From positions 1 through 64,000 of the forward strand of contig NZ_CABVIY010000007.1 in NCBI RefSeq assembly GCF_902498195.1: a DNA stretch of 64,000 nucleotides, written 5' to 3'. Made by a program: the position numbers and the translations under genes. Positions within the stretch are counted from its first letter, which is position 1. Each line of letters starts with the position of its first letter. The notes below the pieces were generated by a model. That model was given only the letters and a program-made list of their open reading frames with translations. It did not search any database and had not been told where the DNA came from. This stretch comes from Pseudomonas fluorescens (lineage in GTDB: Bacteria > Pseudomonadota > Gammaproteobacteria > Pseudomonadales > Pseudomonadaceae). This document shows positions 7,811-15,754 of the stretch, in pieces.

Positions 7811-8968
7811 CTATTGCCAGAATGCCGGAGCACTGGCGCAGGCGGCTTTAATCAGGTGTGCCGCTTCATCGACGTCCTGCTCGGTGGTGAAACGCCCAAG
7901 GCTCAAGCGAATGGTGCGACTCGCCGAACGGGCGTCATGCCCCAGCGCCAGCAGCACGTGGGATGGCGCATTGCTCGCGGAATTGCAGGCCGAGGTCGCG
8001 GAAAACGCAATCGAGGCGAGCAATGCCGTCGAATTGAACTCACCTTCACTGAAAGTCAGGCTCAGGGTATGCGGGATGCGCTGGCTCGCGCTGCCATTGA
8101 GGCGCACGCCCGGGATGTTAAGCAGATGATCGAGCAGGCGCTCACGCAGCCCCACGATCACGGCTTTTTCTTCATCGAACGAAGCCGCCGCCAGCGCAAA
8201 CGCCTCGCCCATGGCGACGATCTGATGAGTCGCCAGGGTGCCGGAACGCAAACCGCCCTCGTGCCCGCCGCCGTGGATCTGCGCCAGCAGCCGCTGTTGC
8301 GCCCGCGGGCCGACATACAACGCGCCGATGCCCTTGGGGCCATAGAGCTTGTGCGCCGAAAACGACATCAGGTCGACCGGCCACCCGGCCAGGTCGATCG
8401 CCACTTTACCCGCGCCCTGGGCCGCATCGACGTGGAACAGCGCACCGCGATTTCGTACCGCCTGGCCGATGGCCGGGATGTCGTTGACCGTGCCCAACTC
8501 GTTGTTGACCAGCATCAGCGACACCAGGAAGGTGTCCTCGCGCATGGCGTCACTGACCGCTTGCGGGGTGATCAGCCCATCGGCGTCCGGCACCAGGTAC
8601 GTCACCGCGACGCCGGCATCCTGCAACTGCCTTGCCGTGTCGAGGATGGCCTTGTGTTCGATCTGGCTGGTGATGAAGTGGCCGCCGGCAACGCCGCGCG
8701 CCTGGGCAACGCCCTTGAGGGCGAGGTTGTTGGATTCGGTGGCGCCAGAGGTCCAGACAATCTGTTCGGGCGTGGCACCCACCAGTTCGGCGACCTGGCG
8801 CCGGGCCTGCTCGACCGACTGCCGGGCCTGTTGGCCGAAGGTGTGGGAGCTGGAGGCCGGGTTGCCGAAATTACCGCTAAAACCCAGACACTCAACCATC
8901 ACCTTGATGACCCGCTCATCCACCGGCGTGGTGGCGGCGTAGTCGAAATACAACGGACGTTTATTCAT
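7811..8968 (-). CDS. Cysteine desulfurase family protein (NifS/IscS class)
   Basis: 385 residues. PLP-dependent fold type I: substrate and cofactor residues in TSGATESNNLALKG (about 73-86), the His before the PLP site in SQIEHKAILD, the PLP lysine in SFSAHKLYGPKG, and the sulfur-carrying cysteine in the loop SATSACNSASNAPSHVL near residue 325. It would take sulfur from L-cysteine, releasing alanine. It is not in an isc or suf operon (no iscU, iscA or sufE nearby), so it is probably an auxiliary desulfurase and its acceptor is unknown. Start ATG 8968. Confidence 0.88.
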   Translation of the reverse strand: MNKRPLYFDYAATTPVDERVIKVMVECLGFSGNFGNPASSSHTFGQQARQSVEQARRQVAELVGATPEQIVWTSGATESNNLALKGVAQARGVAGGHFITSQIEHKAILDTARQLQDAGVAVTYLVPDADGLITPQAVSDAMREDTFLVSLMLVNNELGTVNDIPAIGQAVRNRGALFHVDAAQGAGKVAIDLAGWPVDLMSFSAHKLYGPKGIGALYVGPRAQQRLLAQIHGGGHEGGLRSGTLATHQIVAMGEAFALAAASFDEEKAVIVGLRERLLDHLLNIPGVRLNGSASQRIPHTLSLTFSEGEFNSTALLASIAFSATSACNSASNAPSHVLLALGHDARSASRTIRLSLGRFTTEQDVDEAAHLIKAACASAPAFWQ

Positions 8969-9175
8969 AAAAGACTCGCAGAGCGTGTTCCGGGATCAGG
9001 AGGCTCGTGACTGCAAACGGCAAGGCGCAGCCTCGTGAGCCGCGCCTGATGTTTTCAGAACGTTACCAATACCTGATCGGATGCCGTTAAAGAAGTCCAA
9101 CTTCATTAAAAGTGCGTAGGAACGCTCCTGAAAAGCGAGCTTAACAGGCATCGGGCAACCGGTTGAAGCAATGCG

Positions 9176-9790
9176 TCAGCTAAAGCTTTCGAGCAGTATC
9201 GGATACAGCGACGCGACCAGCAGCGCGGCCATGCCCCAGTTGAACAGACGCAACCAGCGGCGGTCTTTCAGCACGTTGCGCAACAGCGTGCCACACGCGG
9301 CCCAGACGCCGACGCTCGGCAGGTTGATGATCGCGAACACCGCCGCAATCACGATGACATTGGTGAAGTAGCCCTGCATCGGCGTGTAAGTGCTGATGGC
9401 GCCGATGGCCATGATCCACGCCTTGGGATTGACCCACTGGAACGCGGCAGCCCCCAGATAGCTGATCGGTTTGCCCTCGCCCTTCTCACTGTCCGATACC
9501 GGCCCGGAATGGGCGATTTTCCACGCCAGGTACAGCAAGTACGCCGCGCCGACGTAGCGCAGCACGGTATAGAGCACCGGGTAAGTCTGGAACACCGCGC
9601 CCAGGCCAAAGCCGACCGCCACCACCAGCACGAAGAAGCCGCAGGTAATGCCAAGCATATGGGGGATGGTCCGGCTGAACCCGAAGTTCACGCCGGATGC
9701 CAGCAGCATCGTGTTGTTCGGGCCGGGCGTGATCGAGGTGACGAGGGCAAACAGGGCAAAGCCCAGCAGCAGATCGAGGGAGAGTGTCAT
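9176..9790 (-). CDS. LysE/RhtB-family amino-acid exporter
   Basis: 204 residues with about six membrane helices and the family N-terminal signature ITPGPNNTMLLASGVNFG (residues 20-37). LysE-family carriers export amino acids or small metabolites. Specificity cannot be read. It stands alone, and the 207-bp gap on its 3' side (8969-9175) holds no gene or strong signal that I can see. Confidence 0.88.
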   Translation of the reverse strand: MTLSLDLLLGFALFALVTSITPGPNNTMLLASGVNFGFSRTIPHMLGITCGFFVLVVAVGFGLGAVFQTYPVLYTVLRYVGAAYLLYLAWKIAHSGPVSDSEKGEGKPISYLGAAAFQWVNPKAWIMAIGAISTYTPMQGYFTNVIVIAAVFAIINLPSVGVWAACGTLLRNVLKDRRWLRLFNWGMAALLVASLYPILLESFS

Positions 9791-9891
9791 GAGTGGCAGT
9801 CCATCAGGGTCGGTCAGGTATTGACCCTATCGCACACCCCGGCGCAAACCCATGGACAGTTGGGTGAAAGTTCGAGCAGTACAGTTTCGGC

Positions 9892-10161
9892 TCAGCTTGG
9901 ACGACCGTGCAGCTGTACAGCTCGCTCGGCGTTCATCTCACCCTGCTTGTCGAAGCCGAAGGCCTTCTGCGGCTCGCCGAGCAATTCGGCTTTTTTCGCG
10001 TGGTATTCGTCAAAGGACAAACCGCGGCGATTCAATGCCTCCAGCGCCAGCTCCCGGGTTTCTTCAGCGGTGTAGGGCCGCAACTCCGGGGAAACATGGC
10101 TGGCACAGCCGGCCAGAACGGAAAGGGTCAACAGCAGGAAAGTAGTGATCAGGGTTTTCAT
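9892..10161 (-). CDS. Small lipoprotein of unknown function
   Basis: 89 residues from ATG 10161 (MKTLITTFLLLTLSVLAGC). The signal peptide ends in the lipobox VLAG|C at residue 19, so the mature 71-residue protein is lipid-anchored. The rest is charged and helical (EETRELALEALNRRGLSFDEY) with no motif I can name. A longer frame starts at 10200, but it would bury the signal peptide, so the later start is used. Confidence 0.75.
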   Translation of the reverse strand: MKTLITTFLLLTLSVLAGCASHVSPELRPYTAEETRELALEALNRRGLSFDEYHAKKAELLGEPQKAFGFDKQGEMNAERAVQLHGRPS

Positions 10162-10238
10162 GTCGAGCGTCCTGGCATCTGGGTTCGGGGCAATGAACAC
10201 AGGCTACTCGCGCCTTCACGCGGGCAGAAATCAACGCT

Positions 10239-10257
10239 CTCGATAGTCGCTATCGAG
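10239..10257. promoter_or_regulatory. Perfect inverted repeat upstream of the lipoprotein gene
   Basis: CTCGATAG-TCG-CTATCGAG followed by TTTT. Arms are eight perfect base pairs around a 3-base loop. It sits 78 bases upstream of the lipoprotein start and about 310 bases upstream of msuE. It could be an operator or a hairpin at the end of a short transcript. No gene ends here on the plus strand, so a terminator role is less likely. Confidence 0.35.
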
Positions 10258-10490
10258 TTTTCCTAATCGGCTTTCCAATCACCCCCTCATATTCCACAAA
10301 AATCTATAAATATTAATTTAACTTCTTTTACGGAATAAAAAGAAAGCTCTATAACAACTCCATTCGCTGACGAACTGTTGCTCACGCAACTGTTTGCCAC
10401 GCAACAGCCATTCAACAATAAGCCCTGAAACATCAACATCGCGAGCCGGTCGGCGCGCTGCAAGCCCCGAAATACAAGGGCTTGAGGGAT

Positions 10491-10506
10491 TGGTACAGCT
10501 CTTGCT
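10491..10506 (+). promoter_or_regulatory. Sigma-54 (RpoN) promoter of the msuEDC-sfnR operon
   Basis: TGGTACAGCTCTTGCT matches the -24/-12 consensus TGGCAC-N5-TTGCW, with the invariant GG and GC at correct spacing and one mismatch in the -24 box. It lies 65 bases upstream of the msuE ATG. The operon's own last gene encodes a sigma-54 activator, which supports the call. Confidence 0.8.
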
Positions 10507-10570
10507 CAAGGGGGATAAGCCCAGTGATGACTCACTGCTCCTCCAGCAACTGTTTAAAAAGGAACTGATC

Positions 10571-11134
10571 ATGTCGCGTCCATTGAAAGTCGTTGCCGTT
10601 TCCGGCGGCACCTGGCGTCCGTCCCGCACCCTGGTGCTCACCCAGGCGCTGTTGGCACAACTGGGTGAACAACTGCCGATCGAGAGCAAGCTGATCGAAC
10701 TGGCTGACATCGCCCGACCATTGGGCGCCGCGTTGTCCCGCCAGGAAGTCAGTGCAGAGATCGAAGCCGAACTGCAAGCGATTGAAAGAGCCGACCTGTT
10801 GATTGTCGCCGCGCCGGTTTTTCGCGGTTCCTATCCTGGCCTGCTCAAGCACCTGTTCGACCTGATCGATCTGAACGCACTGATCAATACCCCGGTGCTG
10901 CTGGCCGCCACCGGTGGCAGCGAGCGTCATGCGCTGGTGCTCGATCATCAGCTGCGACCGCTGTTCAGTTTCTTCCAGGCGCTGACGTTGCCAATTGGCG
11001 TGTACGCCACCGAAGCCGATTTTTCCAATTATCAAATAACCAGTGAACTGCTCAAGGCCCGCATTCAACTGGCTGCAGAACGCGCCGCGCCGTTGTTCGG
11101 TGCATACCAAAACAATCTGCTGAAAATCGCTTAA
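10571..11134 (+). CDS. msuE: NAD(P)H-dependent FMN reductase MsuE
   Basis: 187 residues from ATG 10571 (MSRPLKVVAVSGG). It has the flavodoxin-like fold of the SsuE/MsuE family: the phosphate-binding loop SGGTWRPSRT (residues 10-19) and the flavin-contacting segment APVFRGSYPGLLKHLFDL (about 80-97). It reduces free FMN to FMNH2 with NAD(P)H and supplies it to the two monooxygenases encoded next. It is first in the operon msuE-msuD-msuC-sfnR (10-bp gap to msuD), behind a sigma-54 promoter. Choice of msuE rather than ssuE rests on the gene neighbours. Confidence 0.88.
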   Translation: MSRPLKVVAVSGGTWRPSRTLVLTQALLAQLGEQLPIESKLIELADIARPLGAALSRQEVSAEIEAELQAIERADLLIVAAPVFRGSYPGLLKHLFDLIDLNALINTPVLLAATGGSERHALVLDHQLRPLFSFFQALTLPIGVYATEADFSNYQITSELLKARIQLAAERAAPLFGAYQNNLLKIA

Positions 11135-11144
11135 GGACTTCTTC

Positions 11145-12290
11145 ATGGATGTTTTCTGGTTCCTGCCCACCCACGGCGACGGTCATTACCTGGGCACCAC
11201 GCAGGGCGCACGCCCGGTCACCCTCAACTATCTGAAACAAGTGGCCCAGGCGGCCGACAGCCTGGGGTATCACGGCGTACTGATTCCCACCGGGCGTTCC
11301 TGCGAGGATTCGTGGGTCATCGCTTCGGCGCTGGTGCCGTTGACCGAACGCTTGCGCTATCTGGTGGCGATCCGTCCCGGGATCATTTCGCCCACCGTCT
11401 CGGCGCGCATGGCGGCCACCCTGGACCGACTGTCCAACGGCCGCTTGCTGATCAACGTCGTGACCGGCGGCGATCCCGATGAAAACCGCGGCGACGGCAG
11501 CTTCCTCGATCACAGCGAACGCTACGAAGTCACCGACGAGTTCCTGAAGATCTGGCGCCGGGTGTTGCAGGGCGAATCCGTGGATTTCGAAGGCAAGCAC
11601 CTGCGGGTGCAGAACGCCAAGGCGCTGTATCCACCGGTGCAGAAACCCTATCCGCCGCTGTACTTCGGCGGTTCATCCGATGCCGCCCATGACCTGGCCG
11701 CCGAGCAAGTGGATGTCTACCTGACCTGGGGTGAACCACCGGCCGCCGTGGCGCAAAAACTGGCCGATGTTCGCGAGCGCGCCGCGCGTCACGGGCGCAC
11801 GGTGAAGTTCGGGATTCGCCTGCACGTGATCGTTCGCGAGACCGCCGAAGAAGCGTGGAGAGCCGCGGACAAACTGATCGAACACATCAGCGACGACACC
11901 ATCGCCGCCGCGCAGAAATCCTTCTCGCGCTTCGATTCCGAAGGGCAGCGGCGCATGGCCGCCCTGCATGACGGGCGTCGCGACAACCTGGAGATCGCGC
12001 CCAACCTGTGGGCCGGCGTCGGCCTGGTGCGTGGCGGTGCCGGGACCGCACTGGTCGGCGACCCGCAGCAAGTGGCGGCGCGGATCAAGGAGTACGCAGA
12101 CCTTGGGATCGAGAGTTTTATCTTTTCCGGATATCCGCATCTCGAAGAGGCGTATCGCTTTGCCGAACTGGTGTTCCCGCTGCTGCCCGAGCCGTACGCC
12201 AGTCTTGCCGGCCGTGGCACCACCAACCTCACCGGGCCGTTTGGCGAAATGATTGCTAATGATGTGCTCCCGGCTCAGACCAAAGCCTGA
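11145..12290 (+). CDS. msuD: FMNH2-dependent alkanesulfonate (methanesulfonate) monooxygenase MsuD
   Basis: 381 residues, the length of the SsuD/MsuD group of bacterial luciferase-like monooxygenases. Family segments include MDVFWFLPTHGDGHYLGT at the start, VAIRPGIISPTVSARMAATLD (about residues 71-91), NVVTGGDPDENRGDG (about 106-120) and FIFSGYPHLEEAYRF near the end. It cleaves the C-S bond of alkanesulfonates with O2 and FMNH2, yielding sulfite and an aldehyde. The msuE-msuD-msuC-sfnR order, as in P. aeruginosa PA2357-PA2354, points to methanesulfonate as the physiological substrate. It is the second gene of the operon. Confidence 0.88.
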   Translation: MDVFWFLPTHGDGHYLGTTQGARPVTLNYLKQVAQAADSLGYHGVLIPTGRSCEDSWVIASALVPLTERLRYLVAIRPGIISPTVSARMAATLDRLSNGRLLINVVTGGDPDENRGDGSFLDHSERYEVTDEFLKIWRRVLQGESVDFEGKHLRVQNAKALYPPVQKPYPPLYFGGSSDAAHDLAAEQVDVYLTWGEPPAAVAQKLADVRERAARHGRTVKFGIRLHVIVRETAEEAWRAADKLIEHISDDTIAAAQKSFSRFDSEGQRRMAALHDGRRDNLEIAPNLWAGVGLVRGGAGTALVGDPQQVAARIKEYADLGIESFIFSGYPHLEEAYRFAELVFPLLPEPYASLAGRGTTNLTGPFGEMIANDVLPAQTKA

Positions 12291-12301
12291 TGTCGCCCTG
12301 T

Positions 12302-12385
12302 CCTGTAGGAGCTGCTGAAGGCTGCGATCTTTTGATCCTGATTCTTTCAATCAAAAGATCGCAGCCTTCGGCAGCGCCTACAGGG
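12302..12385. repeat. REPIN, TGTAGGAGCTGC type
   Basis: Two inverted REP sequences, TGTAGGAGCTGC...GATCTTTTGAT and its mirror image ending GGCAGCGCCTACA, about 84 bp in all. It separates msuD from msuC within the operon and could form a long hairpin that lowers or differentially stabilises the distal mRNA. Confidence 0.85.
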
Positions 12386-12408
12386 TCCACAACAAGAAGG
12401 AAACCCGC

Positions 12409-13596
12409 GTGACTGCCAAGCCGCACAGCGCCCTGATCTCCCCGTTGCAAACCGCCCGCCAGCTGGCCGCCGGGTTTGCCTTGACCGCCGTCGAACGCGA
12501 CGAGCGTGGCGGCACGCCCAAGGCCGAACGTGACGCCCTGCGCCACAGCGGTCTGCTGGCGTTAAGCATTCCCACCAAGTTCGGCGGCCTCGGCGCGAAC
12601 TGGAGCGACACCCTGACCGTCGTGCGCGAATTCGCCAAGGTCGACAGTTCGATTGCCCACGTGTTCGGCTTCCATCACCTGATGCTCGCCACCGTGCGCC
12701 TGTTCGCCCGGCCCGAGCAATGGCAGCCCTGGTTCGAACAGACCGCGCGCAAGAACTGGTTCTGGGGCAATGCCCTCAACCCGCTGGACACCCGCACCGT
12801 GGTGAAGAACCTCGGTGGCTGGCGTGAGTTTTCCGGCAAGAAGAGTTTCTGCTCCGGCGCCAGCGATTCGGAAATGCTGATTGCCTCGGCAGTGGATGAA
12901 AGCGCGGGCGGAAAACTGTTGATCGCCGCGATTCCGACCGGCCGCAGCGGCATCACCTTGCACAACGACTGGAACAACATGGGCCAGCGCCAGACCGACA
13001 GCGGCAGCGCCACGTTCGAACGGGTACGCGTCGAAGAATCGGAACTGCTGCTGGACCCGGGTCCGTTGAGCACGCCGCTCGCCTGCCTGCGCCCGCTGAT
13101 CGCCCAGCTCACGTTCACCCACATGTTCCTCGGCATCGCCGAAGGCGCCTTCGAGGAAGCACGGCAATACACGCTGACCGAGACCCGGCCGTGGCACAAA
13201 TCCACCGCTCGGGAAGTGCATCAGGACCCTTATGTGCTTGGCCACTACGGTGATTTCTGGGTGGCCCTGGAAGGCGTCCGCTTGCTGGTGGAACGTGCCG
13301 CCGAATTGCTCGACAAGGCCTGGGCAAAGGGCCCTGACCTCAGCGCCGAGGAGCGCGGCCACCTGGCCACCGCCATCGCCACGGCCAAGGTCGCCGCGAC
13401 CCGCAATGGCCTGGAGCTGTGCAGCCGCCTGTTCGAAGTGACCGGCGCGCGCTCGACCCACGCTTCGCTGCGCCTGGACCGCCACTGGCGCAACCTGCGC
13501 ACCCAGACCCTGCATGACCCGGTGGATTACAAACTCCAGGAGCTGGGTGACTGGGCGCTGAACCAGGCCCTGCCGATTCCGACTTTCTATTCATAG
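12409..13596 (+). CDS. msuC: Methanesulfinate monooxygenase MsuC (acyl-CoA dehydrogenase fold)
   Basis: 395 residues from GTG 12409 (preceded by AAGAAGGAA). It has the acyl-CoA dehydrogenase fold (N-terminal helices, middle beta domain with GASDSEMLIASA, C-terminal four-helix bundle ending TQTLHDPVDYKLQELGDWAL), but belongs to the group of flavin-dependent monooxygenases related to SfnB and DszC rather than true dehydrogenases. In pseudomonads MsuC oxidises methanesulfinate to methanesulfonate using FMNH2 from MsuE, feeding MsuD. It lies third in the operon after a REPIN and is followed closely by sfnR. The role is from recalled family knowledge and gene order. Confidence 0.83.
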   Translation: MTAKPHSALISPLQTARQLAAGFALTAVERDERGGTPKAERDALRHSGLLALSIPTKFGGLGANWSDTLTVVREFAKVDSSIAHVFGFHHLMLATVRLFARPEQWQPWFEQTARKNWFWGNALNPLDTRTVVKNLGGWREFSGKKSFCSGASDSEMLIASAVDESAGGKLLIAAIPTGRSGITLHNDWNNMGQRQTDSGSATFERVRVEESELLLDPGPLSTPLACLRPLIAQLTFTHMFLGIAEGAFEEARQYTLTETRPWHKSTAREVHQDPYVLGHYGDFWVALEGVRLLVERAAELLDKAWAKGPDLSAEERGHLATAIATAKVAATRNGLELCSRLFEVTGARSTHASLRLDRHWRNLRTQTLHDPVDYKLQELGDWALNQALPIPTFYS

Positions 13597-13620
13597 CCTG
13601 CCCTACAGGGAGCGTGCCCC

Positions 13621-14724
13621 ATGCAACTGCTGACCTTACCGCCCTCGCCCGCGCTGGCCACGTCGATCCGTGCCACGGCCCAGGTGTTCGAAGACCCCAA
13701 ATCCCAGGCCCTGCTTGCGCATTTGCAACAGGTCGCGCCGAGTGAAGCCAGCGTGCTGATCATTGGCGAAACCGGCACCGGCAAAGAGCTGGTGGCGCGC
13801 CATATCCACAACCTCAGCGCCCGGCGCAACCGGCCGTTCGTGGCGGTGAACTGCGGCGCGTTTTCCGAATCCCTGGTCGAGGCCGAGCTGTTCGGTCATG
13901 AGAAAGGCGCGTTTACCGGAGCATTGAGCGCCAAGGCCGGCTGGTTCGAAGAGGCCGATGGCGGCACGCTGTTCCTCGATGAAATCGGCGATCTGCCGAT
14001 GGCGATCCAAGTCAAGTTGCTGCGGGTGCTGCAAGAGCGCGAAGTGGTGCGCCTGGGTTCGCGCAAGAGCATTCCCATCAACGTGCGGGTGCTGGCGGCG
14101 ACCAACGTACAACTGGAAAAGGCCATCAACGCCGGGCATTTCCGCGAAGACCTGTACTACCGGCTCGACGTGGTCAGCCTGGAACTGAGCCCGCTGCGCG
14201 AGCGCCCCGGTGACATCCTGCCGCTGACCCGTCATTTCATCGATGCCTACAGCCAGCGTCTGGGCTATGGCAGCATCACCATCAGCAAAGAAGCCGAACT
14301 GAAACTGCGCAGCTACAGCTGGCCGGGCAACATCCGCGAACTGGAAAACGTCATTCACCACACGCTGTTGATCTGCCGCAACGGCGTAATCGAGCGCGAC
14401 GACTTGCGCCTGTCGAACATGCGCATCGAGCGTCCGGACGATCACCATTCTCAGGTCGACGACTCCGCCGAAGCGCTATTGAATCGCGCCTTCCAGAAGC
14501 TCTTCGAGGAACAGGCCGGTGCATTGCACGAGAAAGTCGAAGACGCCTTGCTGCGGGCGGCTTATCGCTTCAGCCACTACAACCAGGTGCACACCGCTGC
14601 CCTGCTGGGCCTGAGCCGCAATGTGACCCGCACGCGCCTGATCAAGATCGGCGAACTGGCGGTGAACAAGCGCCGGCCCACGGAAAACGTCCAGGGCGAA
14701 CGCTTGATGCAGTTGTCGATTTAA
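13621..14724 (+). CDS. sfnR: Sigma-54-dependent activator SfnR
   Basis: 367 residues. It begins almost directly with the AAA+ central domain: Walker A GETGTGKE (about residues 50-57), the sigma-54 contact loop GAFTGA (about 98-103), Walker B TLFLDEIGDLP, and the arginine-finger/sensor region REDLYYRLDVV. A C-terminal Fis-type helix-turn-helix follows (LLRAAYRFSHYNQVHTAALL). There is no N-terminal sensory domain, a hallmark of SfnR, whose activity is set by its amount under sulfate starvation. It probably activates the sigma-54 promoters at 10491 and 18524. The stop overlaps the convergent monooxygenase gene by four bases. Confidence 0.88.
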   Translation: MQLLTLPPSPALATSIRATAQVFEDPKSQALLAHLQQVAPSEASVLIIGETGTGKELVARHIHNLSARRNRPFVAVNCGAFSESLVEAELFGHEKGAFTGALSAKAGWFEEADGGTLFLDEIGDLPMAIQVKLLRVLQEREVVRLGSRKSIPINVRVLAATNVQLEKAINAGHFREDLYYRLDVVSLELSPLRERPGDILPLTRHFIDAYSQRLGYGSITISKEAELKLRSYSWPGNIRELENVIHHTLLICRNGVIERDDLRLSNMRIERPDDHHSQVDDSAEALLNRAFQKLFEEQAGALHEKVEDALLRAAYRFSHYNQVHTAALLGLSRNVTRTRLIKIGELAVNKRRPTENVQGERLMQLSI

Positions 14725-15086
14725 GCCACCAGATTGCAGTGCAACGCGTGATCATGGCTGCGCTCCAGGCTGTGCAGCACCTGGTAGGAGCCAAAGGTCA
14801 CGGTTTTCGCCTGATGGGCGCGGATCAGTTGCCAGAAATCCTGTTCGCCGCTTTCAAAACTGTGAAACGCGGCTTCCCCGGCCTCCCGGGTTTGCCATTG
14901 CAGGTAATTGAGCACCCGCCGACCGTCATCGCTGGCCTGGATGCTGGCACTCAGAAAGCCACTGTAATGCTGGGCCAGGCGCTCGGTCTGCTGCGACAGT
15001 GCCGAGACCAGTGCCGGCTGCTGATGGGGTTCGATCTCGAATTCGATCAACTGGGTGAAGCTGCGATTTTTCTCTGGCGCTTGCAT
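14721..15086 (-). CDS. Antibiotic-biosynthesis-monooxygenase (ABM) domain protein, SoxR target
   Basis: 121 residues forming one ferredoxin-like ABM domain, with the family pattern LIEFEIEPHQQPALVSALSQQ at the start and YLQWQTREAGEAAFHS in the middle. Such small proteins are cofactor-free monooxygenases of quinols, or quinone/redox-compound binding proteins. It diverges from soxR, and its promoter carries a SoxR box in a 19-bp spacer, so it should be switched on by redox-cycling compounds. The pair corresponds to PA2274-PA2273 of P. aeruginosa. Substrate unknown. Confidence 0.85.
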   Translation of the reverse strand: MQAPEKNRSFTQLIEFEIEPHQQPALVSALSQQTERLAQHYSGFLSASIQASDDGRRVLNYLQWQTREAGEAAFHSFESGEQDFWQLIRAHQAKTVTFGSYQVLHSLERSHDHALHCNLVA

Positions 15087-15135
15087 GAATAGTCCCCACT
15101 ACCTGTAAGACGGATCTTGCGATCCGAAGGCGTGC

Positions 15136-15166
15136 AGGTTAAAACCTCGACTTAACTAGAGGTCAA
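15136..15166 (-). promoter_or_regulatory. SoxR-controlled promoter with SoxR box
   Basis: Minus strand: -35 TTGACC (15166-15161), a 19-bp spacer, and -10 TAACCT (15141-15136). The SoxR box CCTCGACTTAACTAGAGG (15145-15162) covers the spacer and differs from the consensus CCTCAAGTTAACTTGAGG at three positions. The overlong 19-bp spacer is the hallmark of MerR-family activation by DNA untwisting. It faces the ABM gene. Confidence 0.88.
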
Positions 15167-15180
15167 GGGGCAATTTTCAG

Positions 15181-15654
15181 ATGATCACTTCGGAAAACCT
15201 GCATAAGGAACTCACCGTCGGCCAATTGGCGGCACGCAGCGGCGTGGCGGTCACGGCGCTGCACTTCTATGAGTCCAAAGGGTTGATCAGAAGCAATCGC
15301 AATCAGGGCAACCAGCGGCGTTATCCACGGGAAGTGTTGCGGCGGGTGGCGTTGATCAAGGTGGCCCAGCGGCTGGGCATTCCTCTGGCGGAAATTGGCG
15401 AGGCGCTCAAAGCCCTGCCGGACAACCGCGCACCGACGGCGGCGGACTGGCAGCTGTTGTCGGCGCAGTGGAGCCGGGACCTGGACGAGCGGATCCATCA
15501 GCTGACGCTGTTGCGCGACAAACTCAATGGCTGCATTGGCTGCGGGTGTTTGTCGATGGAGGCGTGTCCGTTGCGCAATTTTGGCGATGTGCTGGGGGAC
15601 CAGGGGCCGGGGGCGCAGCTGCTGGCGTCGGGATCTGATCCGAAATTCAGTTGA
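15181..15654 (+). CDS. soxR: Redox-sensitive transcriptional activator SoxR
   Basis: 157 residues. It has a MerR-type DNA-binding domain (residues 11-80, TVGQLAARSGVAVTALHFYESKGL), a long dimerisation helix, then the [2Fe-2S] cysteine cluster CIGCGCLSMEAC (about residues 119-130), with the spacing C-x2-C-x-C-x5-C that defines SoxR. One-electron oxidation of the cluster by redox-cycling drugs or phenazines activates transcription. There is no soxS, as expected in pseudomonads. Start ATG 15181 with AAGGGG upstream. The SoxR box at 15145-15162 lies just ahead. Confidence 0.95.
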   Translation: MITSENLHKELTVGQLAARSGVAVTALHFYESKGLIRSNRNQGNQRRYPREVLRRVALIKVAQRLGIPLAEIGEALKALPDNRAPTAADWQLLSAQWSRDLDERIHQLTLLRDKLNGCIGCGCLSMEACPLRNFGDVLGDQGPGAQLLASGSDPKFS

Positions 15655-15658
15655 GCCC

Positions 15659-15730
15659 TTCGCGAGCAAGCCCGCTCCCACAGTTGACCGCGTTTGTGCG
15701 GGCAACTGTGGGAGCGGGCTTGCTCGCGAA
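15659..15730. repeat. REPIN, GTGGGAGCGGGC type
   Basis: Inverted pair TTCGCGAGCAAGCCCGCTCC... and its mirror copy, about 72 bp, lying between the convergent soxR and metQ genes. It may serve both as transcript ends. Confidence 0.9.
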
Positions 15731-15754
15731 AGCGGTATGTCAGTCGGCGAAGAT

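Larger units (their letters stand above)
10162..10570. other. 409-bp gene-free stretch before the msu operon
   Basis: No gene is supported. It holds a perfect 8-bp inverted repeat (10239-10257), an AT-rich tract around 10300-10350 unlike the surrounding DNA, and the sigma-54 promoter of msuE (10491-10506). The AT-rich stretch and the roughly 140 bp upstream of the promoter are where an enhancer-binding protein such as SfnR would be expected to bind. I cannot identify its site by eye. Confidence 0.6.

Noticed and set aside
15155..15731. A plus-strand continuation of soxR reading into the REPIN (frame from 15527)
   Set aside because: It is an alternative frame within soxR and then antisense to metQ. 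No domain support.
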